Source: Gillisella vitis
Lineage (GTDB): Bacteria > Pseudomonadota > Alphaproteobacteria > Rhizobiales > Rhizobiaceae
Direction: 5' to 3'
DNA length: 64,000 nt
Assembly (NCBI RefSeq): GCF_021559775.1
Contig: NZ_CP056049.1
Coordinates: 372,001 to 436,000, forward strand
Shown here in pieces: positions 43,057 to 52,056 of the stretch (position 1 is its first letter; every line of letters begins with the position of its first letter). The notes beneath the pieces are model-generated. The model was given only the letters and a program-made list of their open reading frames with translations, was not told the origin of the DNA and searched no databases. A program made the position numbers and the translations under genes.

Positions 43057-44352
43057 ATGAAAAAGAACAGGCATGCGTTGACACTTGTCGCGCTGTTGGT
43101 CGCCCCAGTGGGCGGGAATGCCAGTGATATGATCACCGGCGACACGGTTGGTCCGGCTGACGCGCCCAATAAAATGACATTCCGCATGACGACCGACGGT
43201 CCGCGCAACAATGATCCGGTTGTGGCTGAAGGCTATGGCAAGCTTTTCAATCAGTTTATTGCCAAGCACCCCGGCTGGCGCATTGAATTGCAGATGATGA
43301 CGGGGGATATCAGCCAAGAGCAGGCCCGCATGGTGGAGCAGGCCAAGTCCGGCAATGCACCCGATTGCGCTGCCGTGGACTCCTTTGTGCTGCCTGTTTT
43401 TAAAAAAGCCGGCGTGCTGAAGTCCTTTTCTCCCTATTTCACCAAGGAAGAGATCGACCAGCTTTTCCCCTTCATTCGCGAGGGCGTTACCGGAACCGAC
43501 GGCCAGATTTATGCATGGTGGTGGTCCACCGATCTGCGTGTTCTCTATCGCAACAAGGAGATCATTCCCGATGCGCCGCAGACATGGGACGAGACCAAAA
43601 AGGCAGCACTTCACTCCGTGAAAGAGGGCATGGAAGGCATTCTGTTCAACGGCTCGCGCTATGAAGGTACCACATTTGACTGGCTGGCCAATTTCTGGGC
43701 GCAAGGCGGCAAGCTGGTCGATGAGAGTGGCAAGCCGATCTTTGGCGAAGGCGCTGAGCGGGAAAAATTCGTCAAGGCGGTGAATTACTATCGCGACCTG
43801 GTGGAGTCCGGTGCGGCCCCGAAGCGCGTGGCCACCATTGGCAATTATGATGATTTCAATGCCGCAGCAGCCGCTGGCACCACGGCGCTGTTTGTCGGTG
43901 GCAATTGGCAATATGGCCAGCTGCAAGCCGCCCTTGAGCCGGAAGAACTGGCAAAATGGACATTCTCACCCCTGCCCGGTCCCACCAAGGATCAGCGCTC
44001 GACCGGCACAGGTGGCTGGACGGTTGCCTCTTTTGCCTCCGATCCGGCAAAAGTGAAAATGTGCGCCGATCTGGCTCGTGATGTCTATATGGGACCTGCC
44101 AACGAGGTTCAGGGGCAGTTGCCAACCCGCGCCGACCTTTATGAAAAGTACAAGATTTTCTCCTCTGACATCAACAAAGCTTTCTCGGAGGCCCTGAAAG
44201 TCGGGCAAGCTCGACCCGGCGCGCCGGTCTATCCCGAAATCTCCAATCAGATCCAGATCATGATGGGCAAGGTGCTGACGGGCACGCAAGCCACGGATGC
44301 GGCTGTCGATGAAGCCTTCAAAGCTTCGCTTGCGGCATTTGACCGCCATTAA
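43057..44352 (+). CDS. Extracellular solute-binding protein, family 1
   Basis: A 431-residue binding protein; ATG 43057 follows GGGAGGAAGG. Signal peptide of about 22 residues (cleavage near GGNAS). The mature chain has VEQAKSGNAPDCAAVDSFVL, GVTGTDGQIYAWWWSTDLRV and GTGGWTVASFASDPAKVKM, characteristic of sugar-binding proteins. It opens the operon that ends with alpha-mannosidase and a ROK regulator, so an alpha-mannoside is the likely ligand. Confidence 0.92.
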   Translation: MKKNRHALTLVALLVAPVGGNASDMITGDTVGPADAPNKMTFRMTTDGPRNNDPVVAEGYGKLFNQFIAKHPGWRIELQMMTGDISQEQARMVEQAKSGNAPDCAAVDSFVLPVFKKAGVLKSFSPYFTKEEIDQLFPFIREGVTGTDGQIYAWWWSTDLRVLYRNKEIIPDAPQTWDETKKAALHSVKEGMEGILFNGSRYEGTTFDWLANFWAQGGKLVDESGKPIFGEGAEREKFVKAVNYYRDLVESGAAPKRVATIGNYDDFNAAAAAGTTALFVGGNWQYGQLQAALEPEELAKWTFSPLPGPTKDQRSTGTGGWTVASFASDPAKVKMCADLARDVYMGPANEVQGQLPTRADLYEKYKIFSSDINKAFSEALKVGQARPGAPVYPEISNQIQIMMGKVLTGTQATDAAVDEAFKASLAAFDRH

Positions 44353-44365
44353 CCGCTTCTTGAGA

Positions 44366-44389
44366 CTGCGGAGCCAAAGGGCTCCGCAG
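44366..44389 (+). promoter_or_regulatory. Strong stem-loop between binding-protein and permease genes
   Basis: CTGCGGAGCC (44366-44375) and GGCTCCGCAG (44380-44389) pair over 10 bp with a 4-base loop, 13 bases after the binding-protein stop. No T-tract follows, so partial read-through into the permease genes is expected. Confidence 0.8.
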
Positions 44390-44422
44390 CGCTTTGTGGT
44401 CTGAATCCAAAAGGTGCACTCC

Positions 44423-45346
44423 ATGGCAACAATCAGCTTGCAGGCGGGCAAACAAATGGGTGCCATCCGAAGCCGTCACAGACCAAAGGCAGCGCCGTGG
44501 CTTATGCCGCTGATTTTGGTGCTCGGCATTTTCTACCTTTATCCGGTGCTGGATGTTCTGCGTCTGGCCTTCACCAGAGCCACCCTGCTCGGGGATGATG
44601 GTGGCTACACCATCACAACATTGATCAACACGCTGACCCGCGCAGAAATTCCGCAGATCCTTTGGGTCACGCTCACCTTCACGGCGGGTTCGGTTCTGGC
44701 GCAGCAACTGTTTGGCCTTGTGATCGCATTGGTGGTGGTGCGGGCGGAAAAGCGTGGACTATTCGGTGCGACAATCCTGCGCACCACGGCGCTGATTGCC
44801 TGGGTGGTGCCGGGCATTGCTGGCGGGATTATCTGGAAAATGCTGTTTAACGAGGCCCCGTTTGGCGGGCTGAACAGCCTGCTTCGGCTTGTGGGCGCTG
44901 GCCCCGTACAATGGCTCTCCGATCCCAACCTTGTCATGTGGTCGGTGGTGTTGTCGAATGTCTGGCGCGGCACCGCCTTTTCCATGGTGGTGATGTATGC
45001 GGCCATCAAGGCGATTGATCCGGTGCTTTATGAGGCTGCGGCTGTGGATGGGGCGCGGGCGGATCAGCGGCTGCGCTATGTCACCATGCCGCAGCTAAAA
45101 TCGGCCATTCTGGTCAATATGATTTTGATCACCATCCAGACGCTCAACACCTTCGATGCGATCATCTCCCTCACCGGCGGCGGACCGGGACGGGTGACAG
45201 AGGTACTGTCGCTCTACACGTTCAATGTGGTGTTTCGCAATTATGATCTGGCGGCGGGCGCTGCCCTGTCCATCCTGATGCTGGTAATCTCGCTGATGCT
45301 GGCCTTGATCTATGCCGCCTTCCTGCCAAAGGGAGATGACCAATGA
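44423..45346 (+). CDS. Carbohydrate ABC transporter permease (MalF type)
   Basis: A 307-residue permease starting at ATG 44423, eight bases after AAAAGG (an in-frame GTG at 44414 is the alternative). Six helices, EAA loop LYEAAAVDGARADQRLRYVT. The last four bases overlap the start of the next gene (ATGA). Confidence 0.92.
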   Translation: MATISLQAGKQMGAIRSRHRPKAAPWLMPLILVLGIFYLYPVLDVLRLAFTRATLLGDDGGYTITTLINTLTRAEIPQILWVTLTFTAGSVLAQQLFGLVIALVVVRAEKRGLFGATILRTTALIAWVVPGIAGGIIWKMLFNEAPFGGLNSLLRLVGAGPVQWLSDPNLVMWSVVLSNVWRGTAFSMVVMYAAIKAIDPVLYEAAAVDGARADQRLRYVTMPQLKSAILVNMILITIQTLNTFDAIISLTGGGPGRVTEVLSLYTFNVVFRNYDLAAGAALSILMLVISLMLALIYAAFLPKGDDQ

Positions 45347-46185
45347 AAACCCGCACAAGTGAGCGCCTCGGCGATCTGCTGAGCTATATTTTTATGGCCA
45401 TTACCTTTGCTTTTTTCGCATGGCCGCTGCTGTGGCTTTTGTCTTTGGCGCTCAGAACCCGCAAGGAAGTGTTTCTGGGTGTCACTCGCTTCATTCCCAA
45501 AGCACCGACACTGGATAATTTTGCGATGATCCTGTCCTCGGACAAGTTCATTTCTTACCTTTGGAATGCGCTGAAACTCTCCTGCCTGTCAGCGGCAGGC
45601 TGCCTGATCGTGGCCTTGCCTGCGGCCTATGCCTTTTCGCGCTTTCAGTTCAAGGGCAAGGGCGCGTGGATGATGGCGCTGTTATCGGTGCAAATGATCT
45701 CCCCGCTGGTAATCATGGTGCCGCTTTATCGCTATATGGCGGCGATGGGTCTGCTGGACAGCCATTTTGGCACCACCATGGTCTATGTGGCGCTTGCCGT
45801 TCCGGTTTCCACCTGGATTTTGAAAGGCTCCATCGACGGCATTCCCAAACCCCTTGATGAAGCGGCGATGATGGATGGCTGCACCCGGTTTGGCGTATTT
45901 GTCCGCGTTATCCTGCCGCTGTCCACGCCCGGCATTGCCTCGGCCTTCATCATCGCGGTCATCAGCGGCTGGTCGCAATTTCTGGTGCCATTCCTGCTGA
46001 TCACCAAGGAATCCCTCACCCCGATTGGCGTCGGCATTTTTCAATATGCCGGCACGCAAAATGACTCCTCCATCCAACTTCTCGCGGCGGCCTGCCTTGT
46101 CTCGGTGGTGCCAGCCATCATTGCCTTCCTCTCGCTCCAGCGCCTGATATTGGGCGCGATGACCGCCGGAGCCGTGAAGGGCTGA
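45343..46185 (+). CDS. Carbohydrate ABC transporter permease (MalG type)
   Basis: A 280-residue permease translationally coupled to the MalF-type gene. EAA loop LDEAAMMDGCTRFGVFVRVI followed by LP; C-terminal end LILGAMTAGAVKG. It forms the channel of the putative mannoside importer. Confidence 0.93.
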   Translation: MKTRTSERLGDLLSYIFMAITFAFFAWPLLWLLSLALRTRKEVFLGVTRFIPKAPTLDNFAMILSSDKFISYLWNALKLSCLSAAGCLIVALPAAYAFSRFQFKGKGAWMMALLSVQMISPLVIMVPLYRYMAAMGLLDSHFGTTMVYVALAVPVSTWILKGSIDGIPKPLDEAAMMDGCTRFGVFVRVILPLSTPGIASAFIIAVISGWSQFLVPFLLITKESLTPIGVGIFQYAGTQNDSSIQLLAAACLVSVVPAIIAFLSLQRLILGAMTAGAVKG

Positions 46186-46218
46186 ACCTATCCTGTTGAA
46201 AGACTTTAGGAAAATATC

Positions 46219-49200
46219 ATGAGCCTGACCTACACCCAACGCCTTGAGCGGATCGAAGTTCGCAACGCAGAATTCCAGTTCTGGCGCGCCCGCAAAACAG
46301 TTGAACTGACCAGCTGGAATTTCAATGGAGAACCCATTGCTGTTGGCGAGGCCTGGCCGCACAAGACCCCGCCCATTGGCTTTACGGCAGATGTGACCGT
46401 GCCGGAAGGCTGGCCGCTTGCGGATACCTATCTTTATCTCAACCTTGGCGGCGAAAGCCTTCTAAGCATCACAGCGCAAGATGGCACCACCAAGCGTTAC
46501 GGGCTGGACCCCTATCACCGCGAATTTGCAGCACCTTCGCAAAGCTTCTCGCTACACGCACAATCCGTTCCGCGCCTGCCTTTTGGTGAGCCGGTGCGCA
46601 CGCCGAAGCTTGAACGGGCCGAATTGTTCTGGATCGACCGTTCCGTGGACCGCATGTGGCTGTTGATGCGCCAGATTGCCGAAGCGCTGAAGGTGTTGCA
46701 AGGCCATGATGTTGTGCCTTATCTGCTGGATGCGGCAGAGCAAGCCTTTTACGCTATCGATTGGCCATCAGCGACGGCAGACTACGTGGCCCGCACCGCC
46801 CCTGCGGTGATGCAGCAAAAGATCTGGCAGCTGCCAGATTTAAAGGCCGACCCTGAAGGTCTGACCGACGCACAGCGCGCCAAACTGGATCAAGCCTATG
46901 AGGCGCTGATGGCGCGCCTTGGCGAACTTCGTGAACGATTCCCCCCGCAGGGCAAGGTAGCACTAACCGGCCATGCCCATATCGATCTGTGCTGGCTCTG
47001 GCCCTATGACGAGACGCGCCGCAAGATGCGCCGCACCTTCCACACGGCACTGTCGATCATGGAAACATCGAAGGATTTCCGCTTCAACCAGTCCACCGCC
47101 CACTATTACTGGCAGTTGGAAGAGGATGACCCTGAACTGCTCAACAAAATCGTTGACCGTGCCAAGGACGGCCAGTGGGAAACGCTGGGCGGCATGTGGA
47201 TTGAGCCAGATACCAATATGCCCACGGGCGAAAGCCTGACCCGGCAAATCCTCTACGGCCAACGCTATTTCGAGAAACGATTTGGCACGCGCCACAGTGT
47301 CTGCTGGTTGCCGGACTGCTTTGGCTTTGCCGGAGCCTTGCCGCAGCTTCTCAAACAGGGCGGCATGAAAAGCTTCTTCACCATCAAGGTCAATTGGTCC
47401 GAGAGCAACCATATCCCTGCCGATCTGTTCTGGTGGGAGGGGCTGGATGGCAGCCGGGTGCTGGCTCACTCGTTCGACAATCCGATGGAGGGCTATAACG
47501 GCTTTGTGCGGCCCGATTGCATTACGCCGACATGGAAAAACTACCGCCAGAAAGACCGCCACGATACAACGCTGCTGTGCGTCGGCTATGGCGACGGCGG
47601 CGGCGGCCCAAGCCCTGAAATGGTGGTGCGGGAAGAACAGCTGCGGGTTTTCCCCGCCATCCCGGAAGCCCGCTGGACCCGTGTGCATGACTTTTTTGAA
47701 GATGCCCATGCAATGGCGAAAACCACGCCCGTTTCCGTCTGGAAAGGTGAGATCTATCTGGAACTGCACCGCGCCACGCTGACCACGCAAAGCGCCATCA
47801 AAAAACTGCACCGGAAGGCCGAGCGTAGCCTGATTACAGCGGAAACGCTCGCATCCCTTGGCCATCTTCTGGGAGCGGACAAACCGCGTTCAATGGAGCC
47901 GGAATGGCGGGTGGTGCTGAAAAACGAGTTCCATGACATCCTTCCCGGCTCTTCGATTGCCGAGGTTTATGTGGATGCGAAAGTCGAGCTTGAACAGGTG
48001 TTGATGGATGGCGCGGCTGCGCAAAAAGCTGCCGTCGATGCCATTCTTGCGCGATTGCCTGAGGGCAATGAAGGTGCTGTGCTGGTGATCAACCCCACGC
48101 TCAGCCCCCGGCCAATCCGCCTGACCCTGAAGGATGAGAGCATCGCAACTGATGGCGTGGTGCCAGCCCTTGGTGTGAGCGTTTTTCCAGCCAGCGCCCT
48201 GGACCCCAAACCGGGCTTGAAAGCCACGCAAAATACGCTGGAAAATGACATCATCAAGGTGACGCTGGCAGACGATGGCTCGATTGCCTCCATCCTGCAC
48301 AAAGCATCGGGCCGCGAAGCGGTCGAGGGTGGGGCCAACCGGCTGTTTGCCTATACAGCCGATAAGCCGCGCAATTGGGATGCGTGGGATGTGGAAGAAG
48401 ATTACGGACAAAAATCCGAGGAGTTGAGCGGATACGAGTCCATCGAGCTTGTTGAAAGCACCGCCCACCGCGCCGCCATCCGCATCAAACGTCGCTGGCG
48501 TGATTCCACCATTGTGCAAACATTGAGCCTTGCCGCCAATGCTCGCCGCCTCGATATTTTCACCGAGATAGACTGGCACGAACGCCGCGTCATGTTGCGC
48601 ACGGAAAATGGTGTTGCCGTCAGCGCGGCCCGGGCCACCTGCGAGGTTGCTTATGGAGTGGTGGAGCGTCCAACCCATTCCAACACCTCGTGGGATGAGG
48701 CGATGTTTGAGGCACCGGCGCATCGGTTTATCGATCTGTCCGAGCCGGGCTTTGGCATGGCGCTGCTGAATGATGCCAAATATGGCCACTCGGCCCGTGG
48801 CAATGTGTTGGGCCTCTCCTTGCTGCGCTCGCCCATCTATCCTGATCCGCTGGCCGATGAAGGCTATCAATCCTTCACCTATGCCCTGATGCCGCATGAA
48901 GGCACATGGTATGAAGGCCAGGTGCGGGAAGAAGCCGATGATTTGAACCAGCCTTTGATAGCCATCCCAGTGTCAGGTAAAGCGGCAGGTGAATGGTGCC
49001 CGTTGCAAGCAGCAGGGCTGGAGGTCGCTCTCTCTGCGATTAAACCCGCCGAGGATGGCGATGGCTTGATTGTGCGGGTGTATGAGCCAGCCGGTCGCCG
49101 GGGTGGCTTCCAGCTTAAGCCGTCAGATGGCTGGACCGTCAGCGACGCACTCAGCATTTTGGAAGAACCAATGGAAGCGGTGGACGTGCAGGCGCTAAAA

Positions 49201-49242
49201 CCTTTTGAGGTGAAGAGTTGGCGTCTGTCGAAAACCGCTTGA
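46219..49242 (+). CDS. Alpha-mannosidase, glycoside hydrolase family 38
   Basis: A 1007-residue retaining alpha-mannosidase. The zinc-site motif GHAHIDLCWLWPYDETRRK has H254 and D256. The probable nucleophile is D366 in VCWLPDCFGFAGALPQLLKQ. Then follow the mid-domain (VVLKNEFHDILPGSSI, containing a further zinc histidine) and C-terminal beta-domains. There is no signal peptide, so it acts in the cytoplasm on imported mannosides. Its place after the importer genes and before a ROK regulator indicates a dedicated catabolic unit, possibly for plant or fungal glycan fragments. Confidence 0.93.
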   Translation: MSLTYTQRLERIEVRNAEFQFWRARKTVELTSWNFNGEPIAVGEAWPHKTPPIGFTADVTVPEGWPLADTYLYLNLGGESLLSITAQDGTTKRYGLDPYHREFAAPSQSFSLHAQSVPRLPFGEPVRTPKLERAELFWIDRSVDRMWLLMRQIAEALKVLQGHDVVPYLLDAAEQAFYAIDWPSATADYVARTAPAVMQQKIWQLPDLKADPEGLTDAQRAKLDQAYEALMARLGELRERFPPQGKVALTGHAHIDLCWLWPYDETRRKMRRTFHTALSIMETSKDFRFNQSTAHYYWQLEEDDPELLNKIVDRAKDGQWETLGGMWIEPDTNMPTGESLTRQILYGQRYFEKRFGTRHSVCWLPDCFGFAGALPQLLKQGGMKSFFTIKVNWSESNHIPADLFWWEGLDGSRVLAHSFDNPMEGYNGFVRPDCITPTWKNYRQKDRHDTTLLCVGYGDGGGGPSPEMVVREEQLRVFPAIPEARWTRVHDFFEDAHAMAKTTPVSVWKGEIYLELHRATLTTQSAIKKLHRKAERSLITAETLASLGHLLGADKPRSMEPEWRVVLKNEFHDILPGSSIAEVYVDAKVELEQVLMDGAAAQKAAVDAILARLPEGNEGAVLVINPTLSPRPIRLTLKDESIATDGVVPALGVSVFPASALDPKPGLKATQNTLENDIIKVTLADDGSIASILHKASGREAVEGGANRLFAYTADKPRNWDAWDVEEDYGQKSEELSGYESIELVESTAHRAAIRIKRRWRDSTIVQTLSLAANARRLDIFTEIDWHERRVMLRTENGVAVSAARATCEVAYGVVERPTHSNTSWDEAMFEAPAHRFIDLSEPGFGMALLNDAKYGHSARGNVLGLSLLRSPIYPDPLADEGYQSFTYALMPHEGTWYEGQVREEADDLNQPLIAIPVSGKAAGEWCPLQAAGLEVALSAIKPAEDGDGLIVRVYEPAGRRGGFQLKPSDGWTVSDALSILEEPMEAVDVQALKPFEVKSWRLSKTA

Positions 49243-49321
49243 AAATGCTTTCGCCTCGCACGTCTATGGTGCATAGTTTCCTCGCTGCCGTTGTCCGGTG
49301 GCGAGGAGATTGACGATTACG

Positions 49322-50560
49322 ATGAGTTATTCCGGAGCCAATGGCGAGCAGGCCGCAGCCCTGAACAGGGCCATTATCCTGAACGCCATTCACCGTGGTG
49401 GGCCGATCTCGCGCACCGAAATTGCCAAGCTTTCGCGCCTGACTAAGCAGGCTGTCACCCGGATTGTCGATAAGCTGCTAGAGGAAGGGCTGGTGATGGA
49501 AGCGCGCCGCCGCCAAGGCTTGCGCGGCCAACCGGCCATCGAGCTGGAGATTGACCCTGAGGGGGCCTTTGCCATCGGAGCCAATATTGACCGTGATCAC
49601 CTGACCATTGTGGCGGTGGATGCGGTGGGCAATGTGCGCGGGCGTATTCACCATGAAGCGCGGTTTTTGCTGCCGGATGCCTTTGTAAAGCTGATGGAAG
49701 ACGCCGTATCGTCCTTCCTGCGTCGCAAGGTTATCCACGAATCGAGACTTGCGGGCATTGGCCTTGCCATTCCCGACTGGCTGGGTGAGGTGCAGGTGGT
49801 TGGCCTGCCAGACACGTATAGCCAGTGGAGCGGCTTTGACGTGCGCGCCGCGTTGTCGCATATCACCGGCCACCCGATCTATATCGACAATGACGCCAAT
49901 GCGGCGGCTTTGGGTGAGATTGAATATGGGCTGGGCACCGAAATGCGCAGCTTTTTCTATATTCTGATATCCGCCTGTCTCGGCGGTAGTCTGGTAATTG
50001 ATGGTGTGCGCCACAAGGGCGCAGGCGGGCTGGGTGGGGAAATCGGCTGGTTGCCCACGGCGGTCACAACCGGTCCCTTTGCCGGGGAAACCAGGCCGCT
50101 GGGCGATATGCTGTCAATGTTCGTGCTGCTCGATTACCTTGCGGACAATGGCGTGCATGTTGCGACACCCGCGGATCTGTTGACGCTGGATGGACGGGGA
50201 CGCGCCCTTCTCAGCGGTTGGCTGAAGAAAATGGCCGTCAACCTTGCCGAAGCTGTCAGCGACATCGGCATGGTGGTGGACCCCGATGGCATTATTCTGG
50301 GTGGACGCCTGCCGGTGCGGCTGATTGATGAATTGCTGCTCTACGTGCATGAGGAAATCAGCCGTCGGGGAGCCTTGGCCCCAAGCTTACACCGTGCGGC
50401 GGCCTCTGAAGATGCGGCAGCCCTTGGCGCTGCCGCCATGGCGCTCGCAGACCGGCTCTGTCTTCCCTCTGCCGATTCTGCCCATCTCAGCCGTTCACCG
50501 CTGACGACAGCGATCCGGCCTTCATCGATCAATTCGGCTTTGGCAGCAGCAGTTCGATAA
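49322..50560 (+). CDS. ROK-family transcriptional regulator
   Basis: A 412-residue regulator. Residues about 15-75 form a MarR-like winged helix (GPISRTEIAKLSRLTKQAVT). The remainder is a ROK sugar-kinase-like domain (IYIDNDANAAALGEIEYGLG, HKGAGGLGGEIGWLP). In the second segment the usual zinc-cysteine cluster of ROK kinases is not obvious, which favours a regulator over a kinase. It closes the alpha-mannosidase operon and likely represses it until a mannoside arrives. It overlaps the 3' end of the opposite ROK gene by 32 bp. Confidence 0.88.
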   Translation: MSYSGANGEQAAALNRAIILNAIHRGGPISRTEIAKLSRLTKQAVTRIVDKLLEEGLVMEARRRQGLRGQPAIELEIDPEGAFAIGANIDRDHLTIVAVDAVGNVRGRIHHEARFLLPDAFVKLMEDAVSSFLRRKVIHESRLAGIGLAIPDWLGEVQVVGLPDTYSQWSGFDVRAALSHITGHPIYIDNDANAAALGEIEYGLGTEMRSFFYILISACLGGSLVIDGVRHKGAGGLGGEIGWLPTAVTTGPFAGETRPLGDMLSMFVLLDYLADNGVHVATPADLLTLDGRGRALLSGWLKKMAVNLAEAVSDIGMVVDPDGIILGGRLPVRLIDELLLYVHEEISRRGALAPSLHRAAASEDAAALGAAAMALADRLCLPSADSAHLSRSPLTTAIRPSSINSALAAAVR

Positions 50561-51644
50561 ACGGCGCAACAGCAGCACCATAGGCGGCGTCGCGGTCTGG
50601 AAAGCTCAAGGGGCGAACAGGCGGGATCCAGGCTGCGGGCACAAAATATCGCTCTTTGCTCAGTCGGGCTTCGGCAATTTTTTCAATCAACCGATCTATG
50701 ACAGCGGCGGGCAATTGCCCGCCCAGCAGCATGGCTCCCGGCGATATGAAACCGGCAATGGTGACAACGCCGTCCAGAAGCCGGCTGGCGGCCTGTTCAA
50801 TCCAGCGATCAACCTCGTTTTCACCCTGCGCGGCAATGAAAGCCCTGTAAGACGCTGCACTCGCCATCATATCCAGCGTGCCTTCCGCCAGACCAGGACG
50901 CATGGCACCAATTGCGCCCGCTCTGCCATGCGTGCCGCGGTAAAAGCGGCCATTGATGATCAGGCCCGCCTGCACCTGATCATCAATCAACACCACCACC
51001 AGCCCGCCTTCCGGCTCGCCGATGCCAAACAATCTCTCCCCAGCCAGCACCGCCTCGGGTTTGGACAGAGTAAAGCTTGGCAATTCGCCAAAAGCCGTCG
51101 TGAATGCATCATCCTTGTCTGCATTCATCACCACGCCGACACCGATGGGGGCGGGAAAGCCCATCTCTGCCTGCACAATCTGCCGAACAGCAGCAAAGAA
51201 GGCTTCATCGTGATCAAAGCGCTGATAAAGCACCATGGCACCAGTGAGATTGCACAGAGCAAGGGAGCCACCATTCTGCCAACGCTCAACACCAAGACCG
51301 TAAGCGCCGGATGACACAAGTGAAAATTCCGCCGCTTTATAGCGTGTACTGGTCTGGCGATTGCCCTTGGACACAAGGCCTGCCGACAACAGCCGTTGAA
51401 GAATGCCGGTAATGGCAGGCTCTGTGAGCTTAAGCCGTGCGGCAAGCTCCTGGCGCGTCAGCGGCCCTTCACGCAGCAAAAGCGCAGAAACGGTGCGTCC
51501 GTTATGATCTGCGATATCTTCAGGACTGAGGCCCTGAGCGTCGCGATCCTCCAAGGGCCGAACCGTCTGATACCTTACAAGTCGTCGTCCCACACTCACA
51601 CTTCCATCGGCGGTTTCATTGCAATCTTTGCCGTCAGTTAACAT
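50529..51644 (-). CDS. ROK-family transcriptional regulator
   Basis: A 371-residue regulator with an N-terminal winged helix (LLREGPLTRQELAARLKLTE) and a divergent ROK domain (VVVLIDDQVQAGLIINGRFY, HGRAGAIGAMRPGL). The kinase-like active site and metal-binding motifs are poorly preserved. It converges on the other ROK gene and overlaps it tail to tail. No target operon lies directly upstream, so its regulon could be either the mannoside operon or distant genes. Confidence 0.85.
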   Translation of the reverse strand: MLTDGKDCNETADGSVSVGRRLVRYQTVRPLEDRDAQGLSPEDIADHNGRTVSALLLREGPLTRQELAARLKLTEPAITGILQRLLSAGLVSKGNRQTSTRYKAAEFSLVSSGAYGLGVERWQNGGSLALCNLTGAMVLYQRFDHDEAFFAAVRQIVQAEMGFPAPIGVGVVMNADKDDAFTTAFGELPSFTLSKPEAVLAGERLFGIGEPEGGLVVVLIDDQVQAGLIINGRFYRGTHGRAGAIGAMRPGLAEGTLDMMASAASYRAFIAAQGENEVDRWIEQAASRLLDGVVTIAGFISPGAMLLGGQLPAAVIDRLIEKIAEARLSKERYFVPAAWIPPVRPLSFPDRDAAYGAAVAPFIELLLPKPN

Positions 51645-51768
51645 AGGAAAGCAAATAGGCTTTGCTCAATACAGTCAATCACTTCGTTGAAGCGCCGACC
51701 GCCTTGGCTCAGTTTTTTGCAACTAAAGGAAATCGCTGCTCCAAAATTTACGGAGCGGGCCTATACCT

Positions 51769-51888
51769 ATGAATTCCATTGCCGAAAAGCTGAAGCGACA
51801 GTCGAAGTCCGTCCTTCGATATGCCTTTCACGAACTCGCTGCAATGAAAGGTAGCCGGAAACGCATGACATGTCGGAACGGCAGTTAA
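51769..51888 (+). CDS. Possible small ORF, 39 residues
   Basis: ATG to TAA encodes a basic peptide (it starts MNSIAEKLKRQSKSVLRYAF). There is no convincing ribosome-binding site and no family is recognised. It may be a remnant of a longer gene rather than an active one. Confidence 0.2.
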   Translation: MNSIAEKLKRQSKSVLRYAFHELAAMKGSRKRMTCRNGS

Positions 51889-52004
51889 TTCTGCTCGCAG
51901 GCTTTTTTACACCGAGATTACGGCACCGTCAGAGGTTCTATGCATAAAAATGACGCATCACATGCGCTTGCCTAGAATTACACCAAAATCCGCTTGAACG
52001 ATTG

Positions 52005-52039
52005 AAAAATATCTATACTGAGGGTCAGGTGATATTTTT
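52005..52039 (+). promoter_or_regulatory. Inverted repeat spanning the -10 of the RpiR/gsi operon
   Basis: AAAAATATC (52005-52013) and GATATTTTT (52031-52039) are exact reverse complements with a 17-base spacer. A good -10 hexamer TATACT lies at 52014-52019 inside the spacer. The position, 18 bases before the start codon, suits an autoregulatory RpiR operator. Confidence 0.55.
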
Positions 52040-52056
52040 TAATCAGGGCCCGCATC

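Larger units (their letters stand above)
51645..52056. other. Intergenic region upstream of the RpiR gene
   Basis: About 410 bases with no clear gene. It holds the divergent promoters of the ROK gene and the RpiR gene, a weak small ORF at 51769-51888 and an inverted repeat at 52005-52039. The AT-rich right half (51900-52045) is the probable regulatory part. Confidence 0.5.

Noticed and set aside
49322..50560. ROK protein as a sugar kinase
   Set aside because: It has an N-terminal winged helix and lacks a clear zinc-cysteine cluster, so a regulator is the better call.
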